NCBI RefSeq assembly: GCF_014831675.1
Contig: NZ_VJXY01000062.1
Span: 1 to 35,123, forward strand
Reading direction: 5' to 3'
From: Komarekiella delphini-convector SJRDD-AB1
GTDB lineage: Bacteria > Cyanobacteriota > Cyanobacteriia > Cyanobacteriales > Nostocaceae
DNA length: 35,123 nucleotides
A model generated the notes under the pieces. It was given only the letters and a program-made list of their open reading frames with translations, did no database searches and had not been told where the DNA came from. Each line of letters begins with the position of its first letter. The first letter of the stretch is position 1. This document shows positions 1 through 7,117 of the stretch, in pieces. A program made the position numbers and the translations under genes.

Positions 1-290
1 GGGCAATATTGCTACTTTTACAATGACTTTACCATCAAAGCCTTATTGCTCAACCTCTATACCATGAGCGATCGCTGCCTTTATCTCTCTTAGTATTTAT
101 GTACTATACTTAGATGCGTTTACCCTGCTCGCCTCCCTGACTCCTGACCCAGCAATCAATCAGCCAACAAGCATAGCTTTTTATCTATGACAGCAATTTA
201 ATATTTTTTTAATATTAATGCTAATAAATGAACAAAATTGACATGTAACGCTGTAGGTTATTGTTAGCTGCATTTTAATTGGCAATAAAT

Positions 291-316
291 AAAACTTACA
301 ATTAGTGTAAGTTTTT
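291..316 (+). terminator. stem-loop with T tract, terminator-like
   Basis: AAAACTTACA (291-300) and TGTAAGTTTT (306-315) form a perfect 10-bp stem around a 5-nt loop, with the T run reaching 316. The shape fits a weak intrinsic terminator for a gene left of the window. Because the stem is A+T-rich and symmetrical it could instead be a regulator site for bicA. Confidence 0.4.
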
Positions 317-441
317 ATAATCAAATTTTCGAGATATCTTTTACCTAAGCCTTCTCTGCTAAGGATTTGTGTTTAGCAAATATCTACGTAAGAAAGCGCT
401 ATGTTGTGCTGCTTTACAAAGAATTAAAGGTTATTTATGTG

Positions 442-463
442 ATGTTTTATTAGTATAAAACAT
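442..463. promoter_or_regulatory. inverted repeat, candidate operator/promoter of bicA
   Basis: ATGTTTTA (442-449) and TAAAACAT (456-463) are perfect inverted repeats separated by 6 nt. A TATAAA-type -10 element lies within the right half, about 75 nt upstream of the bicA start. The overlap of a palindrome with a likely -10 box suggests a repressor or LysR-type site. The regulator is unknown. Confidence 0.35.
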
Positions 464-534
464 GGAATAAATTCAAAGTAGTTGGTAATTTTTGCCAACC
501 CAATTTCTGCTATTTTTATAACCAAAACCCCAGT

Positions 535-2229
535 ATGGCACTGACTAACACTATCAATTTTAGAAACGTGCGGGGCGATTTATTCGGTGGTGTAACTGCT
601 GCGATCGTTTCCCTGCCGTTAGCCTTAGCATTCGGTGTTGCCTCCGGTGCTGGGCCTGTAGCTGGTCTTTATGGTGCGGTTTGTGTAGGTTTTTTTGCAG
701 CCTTATTTGGCGGCACGCCAACCCTAATTTCTGAGCCAACTGGGCCAATGACTGTAGTTATGACTGCTATTGTCAGTTCCATGACCGCAGCTAACCAAGA
801 AAGTGGCTTGGCAATGGCATTTACGGTAGTTATGCTAGCGGGAATATTCCAGATTTTCTTCGGGATATTTAAGTTGGGTAAATACATTACCCTCATGCCT
901 TACAGTGTGATTTCTGGCTTCATGTCTGGGATTGGGGTAATTCTAATTATTTTGCAGATTGCTCCTTTTGTTGGCCAGCCAAATCCGAAAGGTGGCGTAC
1001 TGGGGATAGTGCAGAACCTACCTCAGTTATTAAGTAATATTAATCCTGCGGAAGCAGCTTTAGGCTTGCTGACACTGGCAATTATTTTCTTCATGCCAAC
1101 CAAGCTGAAGCGCTTTGCTCCCCCGCAATTGGTGGCATTAATTATCGGAACCATAGTTTCTTTGACTATCTTCGGCAGTGTGGATATTAAACGAATTGGT
1201 GAAATTCCCGTTGGACTGCCCACATTGCAAATGCCGACTTTTACTCCAAGCCAAATCACAATCATGATTGTTGATGGGGCAATGTTGGGGATGTTGGGTT
1301 GTATTGATACTCTTTTAACGGCGGTAATTGCAGACAGTTTAACTCGCACCGAACACAAATCTGATAAAGAATTGATTGGTCAAGGTATTGGTAATTTAGT
1401 ATCTGGTTTGTGTGGTGGGCTACCTGGTGCTGGTGCCACGATGGGAACTGTAGTGAATATCCAAACTGGTGCGAGTACAGCTTTATCTGGTTTAACTCGT
1501 GCAATCATTTTATTAGTTGTAGTTTTGTGGGCTGCGAGTGTCACGCAACCGATTCCAATGGCGGTGTTAGCTGGTATTGCTCTCAAAGTGGGGATTGACA
1601 TTCTTGATTGGAGCTTTTTGAAACGCTCTCATAAGGTGTCGCTCAAAGGCTCAATCATCATGTATGGTGTATTGTTCTTGACTGTATTTGTAGATTTGAT
1701 TGTTGCTGTCGGCGTGGGAGTTTTTATTGCCAACATCTTAACTATTGATCGCCTTTCGGAATTACAAGCTCAGGAAGTAAAGACCATTAGCGATACTGAT
1801 GATGCAATTATCTTGAATGACGAAGAGAAAAAATTGCTCGATTTAGCTAATGGACGTGTCTTGCTATTTTACTTGAGCGGGCCGATGATTTTTGGCGTAT
1901 CGAAGGCGATCGCACGCGAACATTCAGCAATGGCTGACTCTGATGTGTTGATTGTCGATTTGAGCGATGTTCCAATGTTGGGCGTGACTGCTTCTTTAGC
2001 AATCGAAAATGCGATCAAAGATGCCAGCGAACAAGGTCGGCAAGTGTTGATTGTTGGTGCAACCGGCAAAGTCCAACGACGTTTAGAAAAGTTTGATATT
2101 TTGAGGTTCGTTCCGCAGCATCACATGTTTAGCGAGCGTGTAGAGGCACTTAAACACGCAGTTACTTTAGTTAATCCTCATGCAACTGCTAATACTTTTG
2201 GGGTTAATACTGTCACTGACACCTATTAG
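535..2229 (+). CDS. bicA: BicA-type Na+-dependent bicarbonate transporter (SulP family)
   Basis: This inner-membrane symporter takes up HCO3- with Na+ as part of the cyanobacterial CO2-concentrating mechanism. The 564-aa length matches BicA (about 565 aa). The protein follows the BicA sequence closely from the N-terminal RGDLFGGVTAA stretch onwards. A SulP membrane domain with many hydrophobic helices occupies roughly residues 10-420. A cytoplasmic STAS domain follows at about 438-545 (VLLFYLSGPMIFGV through the VTASLA motif). Asp258 and Thr262, in GCIDTLLTA, fall at the same positions as the Na+/substrate-site residues of characterised BicA. The start is an ATG with no clear Shine-Dalgarno sequence. 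The next gene is a truncated Na+/H+ antiporter. Placing an antiporter beside bicA makes sense because the symporter runs on the Na+ gradient. A general sulfate permease is the alternative but is less likely. Confidence 0.93.
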   Translation: MALTNTINFRNVRGDLFGGVTAAIVSLPLALAFGVASGAGPVAGLYGAVCVGFFAALFGGTPTLISEPTGPMTVVMTAIVSSMTAANQESGLAMAFTVVMLAGIFQIFFGIFKLGKYITLMPYSVISGFMSGIGVILIILQIAPFVGQPNPKGGVLGIVQNLPQLLSNINPAEAALGLLTLAIIFFMPTKLKRFAPPQLVALIIGTIVSLTIFGSVDIKRIGEIPVGLPTLQMPTFTPSQITIMIVDGAMLGMLGCIDTLLTAVIADSLTRTEHKSDKELIGQGIGNLVSGLCGGLPGAGATMGTVVNIQTGASTALSGLTRAIILLVVVLWAASVTQPIPMAVLAGIALKVGIDILDWSFLKRSHKVSLKGSIIMYGVLFLTVFVDLIVAVGVGVFIANILTIDRLSELQAQEVKTISDTDDAIILNDEEKKLLDLANGRVLLFYLSGPMIFGVSKAIAREHSAMADSDVLIVDLSDVPMLGVTASLAIENAIKDASEQGRQVLIVGATGKVQRRLEKFDILRFVPQHHMFSERVEALKHAVTLVNPHATANTFGVNTVTDTY

Positions 2230-2242
2230 TAATCCGTAATAC

Positions 2243-2276
2243 TTCGACTTCGCTCAGTATTCGACTTCGCTCAGTA
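2243..2276. repeat. 17-bp perfect tandem duplication
   Basis: TTCGACTTCGCTCAGTA occurs twice head to tail (2243-2259 and 2260-2276) just after the bicA stop. This GAC/TTCGCTCAGTA-type repeat resembles dispersed intergenic repeats of Nostoc-like genomes. No function is implied. Confidence 0.8.
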
Positions 2277-2283
2277 CAAGTTC

Positions 2284-2391
2284 GTAATTCGTAATTAATA
2301 ATTACAGCAGCTTTCATCTTGGTAAAGTATACAACCTAAGTTAGTAATTAACCATAAAGCCTGCTGAATTCTGCTGTAAATTACGAATTAC
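2284..2391. repeat. long imperfect inverted repeat between bicA and the antiporter remnant
   Basis: GTAATTCGTAATT (2284-2296) is the exact reverse complement of 2379-2391. Inside it ATTACAGCAG (2301-2310) pairs with CTGCTGTAAAT (2371-2381), allowing a bulge. Together they form a roughly 108-nt fold with a loop of about 60 nt. The form is that of a small non-coding palindromic repeat (MITE-like or a REP-type intergenic element). It might act as an mRNA processing or partial termination structure after bicA. Confidence 0.55.
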
Positions 2392-2432
2392 TTTGCTCGT
2401 TTGAAGAATGCATTAGGAGCACAAAGAAAAAC

Positions 2433-2810
2433 ATGATTTTTACCGAACTAATTGTTAATTCATTTACTTGTTTAAATTTACCTCTACTAGCAACAACTAA
2501 CGAAGCCGAATATGCTCCCATTGTCTTGACTGGAGTATTGCTAAGTTTAGTAGTCATTTATCTGGCTAGTAAAATTGGTGGTAAATTATCTAGAATGATA
2601 GACTTGCCTCCTGTTTTAGGAGAATTAGTCGGTGGGGTAATTGTTGGTGCTTCTGCTCTCCATTTAGTAGTATTTCCTGACAGTGGAATAGCTGCTAGTG
2701 ACTCCACTATCATGACTATCTTACAATTTATTAACAATCTCACTCCTGATGCAGTCACCTCAATCTTTCAAACTCAGAGTGAAGTTGTTTCCGTTCTCGC
2801 CGAACTATAG
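2433..2810 (+). pseudogene. Na+/H+ antiporter (CPA2/NapA-KefB type), 5' fragment truncated by an IS
   Basis: The 125 codons encode the first membrane helices of a monovalent cation:proton antiporter. There is a hydrophobic segment at about residues 28-45, then the family hallmark LPPVLGELVGGVIVGAS (about 58-74). The remnant ends just before the region that normally continues into the transport core. Family members are 400-700 aa, so most of the protein is missing. The stop codon is the first TAG of the inserted IS (2808-2810). AGGAG (about 2415) lies a little far from the ATG. The sequence beyond the right IS end does not encode the rest of the antiporter in any forward frame. This is therefore more than a simple insertion: a deletion or recombination took place at the IS. 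The gene is almost certainly inactive. Confidence 0.85.
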
Positions 2811-2865
2811 GAGTCCTATTTGATTTTTGAACAAGACTAAGAGAGAATACTGAAAATACAAAAGT

Positions 2866-2998
2866 CTAATAGGAAACCAGCTTTTTGGCAAAAGCACCGT
2901 ACATTTCAAGAGTAGTAAAATCAAAGGTAGTGTTGCGGATAAACCACTTCTTCCATCCACTTTAAATGAGAAAAGGTTGGAATCAATGCACAAAAACG
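2866..2998 (-). pseudogene. C-terminal remnant of the IS630 transposase in shifted frames
   Basis: After the stop of the catalytic ORF (TAA at 2999-3001) the same frame continues with plausible transposase sequence (RFCALIPTFSHLKW). The end, KKWFIRNTTFDFTTLEMYG, then appears in the +1 frame and finishes at 2866-2868. The pattern FxW..FDF..LxxYG is the usual end of cyanobacterial IS630 transposases. One nonsense codon and one indel near 2950-2965 therefore removed the last 40 or so residues, which suggests that this copy no longer makes a full enzyme. Confidence 0.65.
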
Positions 2999-3457
2999 TT
3001 AAACCCATGTTTTAGCTTGTAACCATATATCTTCTATGGGGTTTTGTTCTGGGCAATGAGGAGCAAAGCGAAGGCAATGTATTTTCCATTGGTCAGGTTG
3101 CAAACCTTGATTAACTTCATCCAAAAAACCTTGAATTTCCTTAGAGTGATGGTAACTAGCACCATCCCAAAAAATCAGCAATCTTTGCTTTGGAGACTGG
3201 GCGATCAAATAATGAAGATAATCAATCGTATTTTGGGAATTACCTGTATCGTAGGCTTTGAGCAGTAATTCTCGTTCGATATAATCAATTGCTCCATAGT
3301 ATGTCTGTTTATCTCGCTGATTTACGACTGGAACCGTTATTTCTTGATCGGTTTTTCCCCAGACATAGCCGATGGCATCTCCCCACATCAAATGACATTC
3401 ATCAATTAAAAAGACTTTCAACTGTCCTGTTTCTATTTCTTCACGGTGGTTTGCCAA
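2999..3457 (-). CDS. IS630-family transposase, DDE catalytic part (orfB)
   Basis: The product is the RNase H-fold catalytic half of the transposase. The DDE triad is visible: first Asp in FLIDECH, second in LLIFWDGASYH, and Glu in the PEQNPIEDIW motif. It has no good start of its own (the first usable codon is a TTG). The frame is entered by a -1 shift from the upstream ORF at the nine-A run, whose last seven bases plus G give A_AAA_AAG in the zero frame. It ends at a TAA that looks premature, because family-like sequence continues beyond it. The fused product would have about 290 residues before that stop, shorter than the usual 330-350. Confidence 0.85.
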   Translation of the reverse strand: MANHREEIETGQLKVFLIDECHLMWGDAIGYVWGKTDQEITVPVVNQRDKQTYYGAIDYIERELLLKAYDTGNSQNTIDYLHYLIAQSPKQRLLIFWDGASYHHSKEIQGFLDEVNQGLQPDQWKIHCLRFAPHCPEQNPIEDIWLQAKTWV

Positions 3458-3876
3458 GAGTGTTTCAATCTCTTTTTTTTTGCGGCTACAGCATTCTCAT
3501 CGGCTTTGGGATTTAACGCAGTTGTTTTCTTCCAACTAATTCCTGCTTTTTCAAACAGGTCATAGTAACTTTGTTTGGACTCATAAACCACGTCGTAATC
3601 AAAAGCTAACTTATATTCGAGTTCGCCCAGCTCCCAACAATCTTTTTGTTGTAACCAACTCAAAACTTCTTGAAGCTGTTCCTTATTCAGGTAACTCTTT
3701 CTACCTTTGTAGTTTTGCCGTAATCCGTCAATTCCATTCTGCTCATAAGCTTGCTTCCAACCTGTTATTGAACCTCTTGACACCTCTAGAATTATTTGGA
3801 TTTCATCATATAAGTAGCCTTGATAAACCAGCTTGACTGCCAACGCTTTTCTCACCTCTGGCGCATCTGGATGCAC
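3433..3876 (-). CDS. IS630-family transposase, N-terminal DNA-binding part (orfA)
   Basis: This 147-aa frame carries the paired helix-turn-helix region that recognises the IS ends. The first HTH covers roughly residues 10-45 (KALAVKLVYQGYLYDEIQ, then VSRGSITGWKQAYE). A second winged-helix section follows to about residue 125. The start at 3876 is a GTG inside a longer open stretch: the reading frame continues upstream with ELQDFIAVHPDAPEV-like sequence typical of this family, so the true initiation point is uncertain. Unshifted translation gives a dead-end tail (RLKHSWQTTVKK). A -1 shift at 3473-3481 fuses it to the DDE part. Confidence 0.85.
   Translation of the reverse strand: MHPDAPEVRKALAVKLVYQGYLYDEIQIILEVSRGSITGWKQAYEQNGIDGLRQNYKGRKSYLNKEQLQEVLSWLQQKDCWELGELEYKLAFDYDVVYESKQSYYDLFEKAGISWKKTTALNPKADENAVAAKKKRLKHSWQTTVKK
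3473..3481 (-). other. -1 programmed frameshift or slippage site (nine A residues)
   Basis: On the minus strand nine A residues are followed by G. In the zero frame of orfA the last codons read AAA AAA AAG, which gives the slippery heptamer A_AAA_AAG. A -1 step joins orfA to orfB exactly where the family sequence continues (AAKKK to EIETLLANHREE). Transcriptional slippage on the A run would have the same effect. Confidence 0.7.
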
Positions 3877-4175
3877 AGCGATAAAATCTTGTAGTTCCGC
3901 GATCGCATGAAGTCCTATTCCCTCTGCTGACTATCGTCTGGATACTCCCTGTCCGAGTGTCGCAGTTTGTAAATGCTGGTTTATCATTGTTTCTTGTTAG
4001 ACTTATACGCTCTCCGTATTTTCTCGTAGTTTTGTTCAAAAATCAAATAGGACTCCTATATAATCGCTTTGTGTAAAGCGACAATGCGATTACATTTCCT
4101 CCGTTGTTAGAGTAATTATTCTAATCGGCTGCGCTAGTGCTGAATTGAAAATCATATTGATTCAGCAACCCTACT

Positions 4176-4430
4176 ATGGATATGTCTTCATCTACGGCTA
4201 TGACTCTTGCCCAACATTTACAACGTAAGTTAATGTTGAGAGAGGAAATTTGTTTTTATCTAGATTTAGCTTAAGATTTCGGATTTTTGGATAGTTGGAG
4301 AGTCAAGAATAATCTTCTGATCTTGACATTCTACGAAAAAACACAAAAGTCGTTGGTTTTTAAGTCAGTAGAAACTTTTGAATACTTAAAGGCACAAGTT
4401 AAATTCTTTGCTGAAGTTACTACTTTTTAG
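4176..4430 (+). pseudogene. small ORF split by one in-frame TAA
   Basis: An ATG at 4176 opens 32 codons (MDMSSSTAMTLAQH to FYLDLA), then TAA at 4272-4274. The same frame then continues for 51 sense codons to TAG at 4428-4430. The continuation (DFGFLDSWRVKN to VKFFAEVTTF) is protein-like and the two parts read as one 83-residue chain. A GAA to TAA change would explain the stop. No family was recognised. The 32-aa product on its own, or readthrough, are alternatives. Confidence 0.4.
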
Positions 4431-4463
4431 TGGAAAATAGGGATTATTTGGAATTCAATAGAA

Positions 4464-4486
4464 GTCAGGAGGATGATCCTTCTGAC
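4464..4486. terminator. near-perfect palindrome between converging ORFs
   Basis: GTCAGGAGGAT (4464-4474) and ATCCTTCTGAC (4476-4486) are complementary apart from one G-U pair, around a single base. The structure lies between the rightward broken ORF and the leftward 62-aa gene, where a bidirectional terminator would sit. No long T run follows, so this is only a suggestion. Confidence 0.35.
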
Positions 4487-4534
4487 CTTTGACCTCTGAC
4501 TTACTAGCTCAAAAAGATAAGCGATATTTTTCTT

Positions 4535-4723
4535 TTAATTCTCCTCTAGATCTTCATTTGTATCTTGGTTTTCCACATTAGGAAACTCCTCAAGGTTCTC
4601 ACTTGTATCTTTTAGTGTCATGTAATTCTCGCAAAATCTGTGCCATTCCTCACCGTACTGACTATCTAAAAATAAATCAATAATACGTACAAGCTCAGAA
4701 TAATCATATCTATTGAGGTGCAT
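4535..4723 (-). CDS. small acidic hypothetical protein (62 aa)
   Basis: No family was recognised. The first 40 residues look helical with alternating aromatic and hydrophobic residues (YDYSELVRIIDLFLDSQYGEEWHRFCENYM). The last 22 are strongly acidic and Asn/Glu-rich. A good Shine-Dalgarno sequence (AAGGA) sits about 7 nt upstream of the ATG, which is the main reason to believe that the ORF is real. It is transcribed divergently from the P63C gene. An acidic tail on a small helical protein is seen in antitoxins and DNA-mimic proteins, but nothing here proves such a role. Confidence 0.5.
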   Translation of the reverse strand: MHLNRYDYSELVRIIDLFLDSQYGEEWHRFCENYMTLKDTSENLEEFPNVENQDTNEDLEEN

Positions 4724-4775
4724 ATTCGTCCTTGCAAAAATTTAGCCGCTTTGCAGAGAAGCGTTATTAAATAAA

Positions 4776-4806
4776 TTGACTTTAAAATAGTTTTATTGTG
4801 TATAGT
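4776..4806 (+). promoter_or_regulatory. candidate sigma-70-type promoter for the P63C gene
   Basis: TTGACT (4776-4781) and TATAGT (4801-4806) are separated by 19 bp. That is a little long, but both hexamers are good, and they lie in the divergent region between the 62-aa gene and the P63C gene. A TGATCA palindrome (4806-4811) overlaps the end of the -10 box. Confidence 0.4.
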
Positions 4807-4999
4807 GATCACCCTAAGAGGGACATTTACTATTCATCAAGAAAATTTTGTATAAAAACACACAGCATAGAAATCAAATTTGATCTGTAACTGCCTAGCT
4901 GGGATTGTCAGGATGATTCCATTGCAGAAATAATTGATGCAATTTATTACACAAACGCTGCGCGAGGAGTTGGTGAAATCTTTGCGGAGCAAAGCAATA

Positions 5000-5806
5000 A
5001 TGACTAATAAAGATTTTGCCGCAGCCCAAGCCGTTGAGTTGTACATTGGTAGCTATCGGTTTGATGCTATTAGGATTGTTGAGACAAAAGAATATCGGAT
5101 GTCTCAGAATCACATACTTGAGCCAATCGGTATAAATAAAAACTGGTTGACCAGGTTACAGTTTAGCTTGCCTCGCGTCTACCAAAGCCTGATAGAGCAA
5201 GGGCTAAATCACGTTACACTTCATGCGGAATATACGGTTAAAAATACAGTAACGCGTGCCGTAACGTGGTCGTTGAAAGATGTCAGAATAATTTGGCGTT
5301 ATTTTGACAAGCAGGGAAACTCTGAAGCTCAAAAGCTGATTGATGCATTGTCTGAAGACTCACTCATCAGCAGGTTTGAGCAAGTTTGGGGAGAGTCGCG
5401 GACAGTCGAACAGCGACGGGCAGATGATTGCCGTATTCTCGATACACCGCGCCCTTGGACGAAGATGTTTGAGACAGAGTTTGAGTCGCACTTGGCAAGG
5501 ATTACCAAGCTGCATAAGAAGAGTATCAGAAACGGGCTGTACTATTGGGAGTTTATCTATGGTTGGATGACACCAGAGGAGAAAGCCAAGCTCGATGTCG
5601 TTAACCCAGCACTTCCAAACGGACGCAGGAAACACAAAATACATCAGATGCTCTCGGAAGAAACCAAACAAAGACTATCCCCACACGTCACATCAGTGCT
5701 AATTCTGATGAAGTCGGCTAACTCTGTGGATGAACTACGGCGGCTAGTTGGGCGGCAGTATGGAGTAGATCAGCCAAATTTGTTTGATGGTTGGCAGATA
5801 GAATAG
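5000..5806 (+). CDS. P63C-domain protein
   Basis: From the ATG at 5000 the protein has 268 residues. That start has GGAG ten bases upstream. Upstream in-frame starts at 4934 (TTG) and 4937 (ATG) lack a Shine-Dalgarno sequence and would add 22 residues. The C-terminal half (about 150-255) fits the P63C domain, a poorly understood module found in phage and mobile-element proteins. The pattern seen is RPWTKMFETEF, then YYWEFIYGWMTPEEKAKLDVVNP, then RKHKIHQMLSEETKQRLSPH, then the VTSVLILMKSA helix. The N-terminal half has no recognised domain. Many P63C proteins carry an N-terminal DNA-binding domain, so a regulatory role is possible but unproven. It is convergent with the AIPR gene, sharing a terminator-like hairpin. 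Confidence 0.7.
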   Translation: MTNKDFAAAQAVELYIGSYRFDAIRIVETKEYRMSQNHILEPIGINKNWLTRLQFSLPRVYQSLIEQGLNHVTLHAEYTVKNTVTRAVTWSLKDVRIIWRYFDKQGNSEAQKLIDALSEDSLISRFEQVWGESRTVEQRRADDCRILDTPRPWTKMFETEFESHLARITKLHKKSIRNGLYYWEFIYGWMTPEEKAKLDVVNPALPNGRRKHKIHQMLSEETKQRLSPHVTSVLILMKSANSVDELRRLVGRQYGVDQPNLFDGWQIE

Positions 5807-5817
5807 TTAACTGAGCT

Positions 5818-5847
5818 ATGCGGTAAGCCTATATAGGTTTACCGCAT
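5818..5847. terminator. strong hairpin between convergent genes
   Basis: ATGCGGTAAGCCTAT (5818-5832) pairs with ATAGGTTTACCGCAT (5833-5847) over 15 positions with one G-U wobble. It lies 12 bp after the P63C stop and before the convergent AIPR gene end, so it probably acts as a bidirectional terminator. There is no U-tract on either side. Confidence 0.55.
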
Positions 5848-5914
5848 ATAAAAGTGATCGCACAACTTGACTGAAGTAGACAATTTTTAACTAATACCCG
5901 CGATTAAATTCCCG

Positions 5915-7117
5915 TCAGGAAGTCAGGGTCAATTCTTGCCGCTTGGTGGAATTGACCATTTTCATTAAATGCTGATTGAGATAACTTTGGGCTGAGATAT
6001 ACAAGCTTTCCCAAATTTCTTGATTGCGGCAGATTCTTGTTCCCACCGTATTCCCTGCTATTTTCTCCGATACCAAGTATTTACGGTAATAGTTAACCCA
6101 CAAATGTTGCAAAAAATCTTCTGCAAACTCGTCAAAAGGAATAATCCAGTTATAATTCTCGTCCAAGAACACCCGATAGGACGCAATTATCGGTAATGCA
6201 AGGTCAGTTGGCGCGCCGAACCCAAACGAGTACTTGCTGTCGAGAAGCAGAGTATTTTTGCGTGTATCGATTGAGGCTAGGTCGTTAACACCCTTTCTTC
6301 TGGGGTTGCTGATATGTTCTTCGACGATTTCGTACAGTCTTTGCTCAATCCATAGAGCTTTGGGAAGTAAAGGAAGTAAAAGAGTTAGTCTTTCTCTCTC
6401 CGTGTCTGTGATGTGACTTGGAGTATTCGTACCCGTAGGGTGCTTGGTTCTTTTATTGGCGTCAGGATTGTATCTATTTCTATCAAGGCAGTTAATTAAT
6501 TTGAACAAGTGGTTAACATTACACTGAGCATTTCTAGGAGCGCCGCTTTGGTTTTGGTAATAGGCGACTCGGAATTTTCTGTCTTCTGCTCGTTCTAAGG
6601 AAGCTAAATAGTGCTTGATGAATTCATAATCACCTCTGGCGTTAACTTTAGAGCGAGAATCCACAGGGGCAGTAGTATTTGAGGACAGCGCGATATCTTT
6701 AGCTGATTCTTCAGAAAGTCCAATATGAATGGTAACTTTAACTCTGGCAAGGCTCAGGTCATATTTGTAATTTTTAGCTTGCTCAAATGCTAAAACCGTA
6801 TGACCGCCATTGATGATGCCATCACTGCCACCCTCGCAGGCTTCTAAAATCTCTAATTCCAGTGAGGTTTTATTTTTGTTGGGTTTAACTTTGTTGGTAC
6901 ACAGCACAATTCCACTATGTCGCTCGAAGAATTTTTCGGGTTGAGTCGTCAAAGAATCAAAGATTTGTTTGTATGTTGCACTTTTGCGATTTGGTTCGCG
7001 GATGTTGGGTTCTAAGGGTAGGTCTGTTGGGAACGTGTCTACATGAGCAGTGGCGATAATGCAGTGTGGATTTGCATCAAAACAACTGTCTACTTTTAGA
7101 CTCCAAGTTTTTGGCAT
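5915..7117 (-). CDS. AIPR-family protein (abortive-infection phage-resistance-like)
   Basis: The 400-aa protein has the AIPR hallmarks: an RHSGIVLCTNKV strand (about 67-78), the GIINGGHTVLAF motif (about 100-111) corresponding to the family 'NGgQT' motif, and ALSSNTTAPVDSRSKVNAR (about 143-161) corresponding to the 'tN.Q.pV...dl.an' motif. The family is named after a lactococcal abortive-infection protein and is widespread near defence and restriction genes. The biochemical activity of most members is not known. It is shorter than many members (500-600 aa), and the far C-terminus has no recognised domain. It is a single gene with no helicase or nuclease partner next to it, convergent with the P63C gene. 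No clear Shine-Dalgarno sequence. Role in phage defence is inferred from family only. Confidence 0.65.
   Translation of the reverse strand: MPKTWSLKVDSCFDANPHCIIATAHVDTFPTDLPLEPNIREPNRKSATYKQIFDSLTTQPEKFFERHSGIVLCTNKVKPNKNKTSLELEILEACEGGSDGIINGGHTVLAFEQAKNYKYDLSLARVKVTIHIGLSEESAKDIALSSNTTAPVDSRSKVNARGDYEFIKHYLASLERAEDRKFRVAYYQNQSGAPRNAQCNVNHLFKLINCLDRNRYNPDANKRTKHPTGTNTPSHITDTERERLTLLLPLLPKALWIEQRLYEIVEEHISNPRRKGVNDLASIDTRKNTLLLDSKYSFGFGAPTDLALPIIASYRVFLDENYNWIIPFDEFAEDFLQHLWVNYYRKYLVSEKIAGNTVGTRICRNQEIWESLYISAQSYLNQHLMKMVNSTKRQELTLTS

Larger units (their letters stand above)
1..534. other. gene-free leader upstream of bicA
   Basis: No convincing reading frame is present on either strand. 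The stretch is A+T-rich. It carries one HIP1 octamer near 67-74, a tandem CTGACTCCTGACC-like heptamer tract near 131-150, a 10-bp perfect stem at 291-315 and an 8-bp inverted repeat at 442-463. The last two are listed separately. It probably contains the bicA promoter and the end of whatever lies to the left of the window. Confidence 0.6.
2808..4058 (-). mobile_element. IS630-family insertion sequence, 1251 bp, decayed transposase
   Basis: The terminal inverted repeats are identical over the outer 27 bp (2808-2834 against 4032-4058). They extend to about 43 bp with three mismatches, ending at 2850 and 4016. Both ends begin TAGGAGTCC. TA dinucleotides flank both sides (2806-2807 and 4059-4060), as expected for the IS630/Tc1 target duplication, although a TA can match by chance. 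The transposase lies on the minus strand in two frames joined by a nine-A slip site, and its C-terminus is broken. The element separates an antiporter fragment from unrelated DNA. Confidence 0.9.
4059..4534. other. mostly non-coding stretch right of the IS
   Basis: The stretch begins with a perfect hairpin (TCGCTTT 4064-4070, loop GTGT, AAAGCGA 4075-4081) immediately beside the IS end. It then holds a broken small ORF (4176-4430) and a near-perfect palindrome (4464-4486). It is followed by a TCTGACC/TTTGACC/TCTGAC heptamer tract (about 4481-4500). None of it encodes the missing part of the antiporter. Confidence 0.6.
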
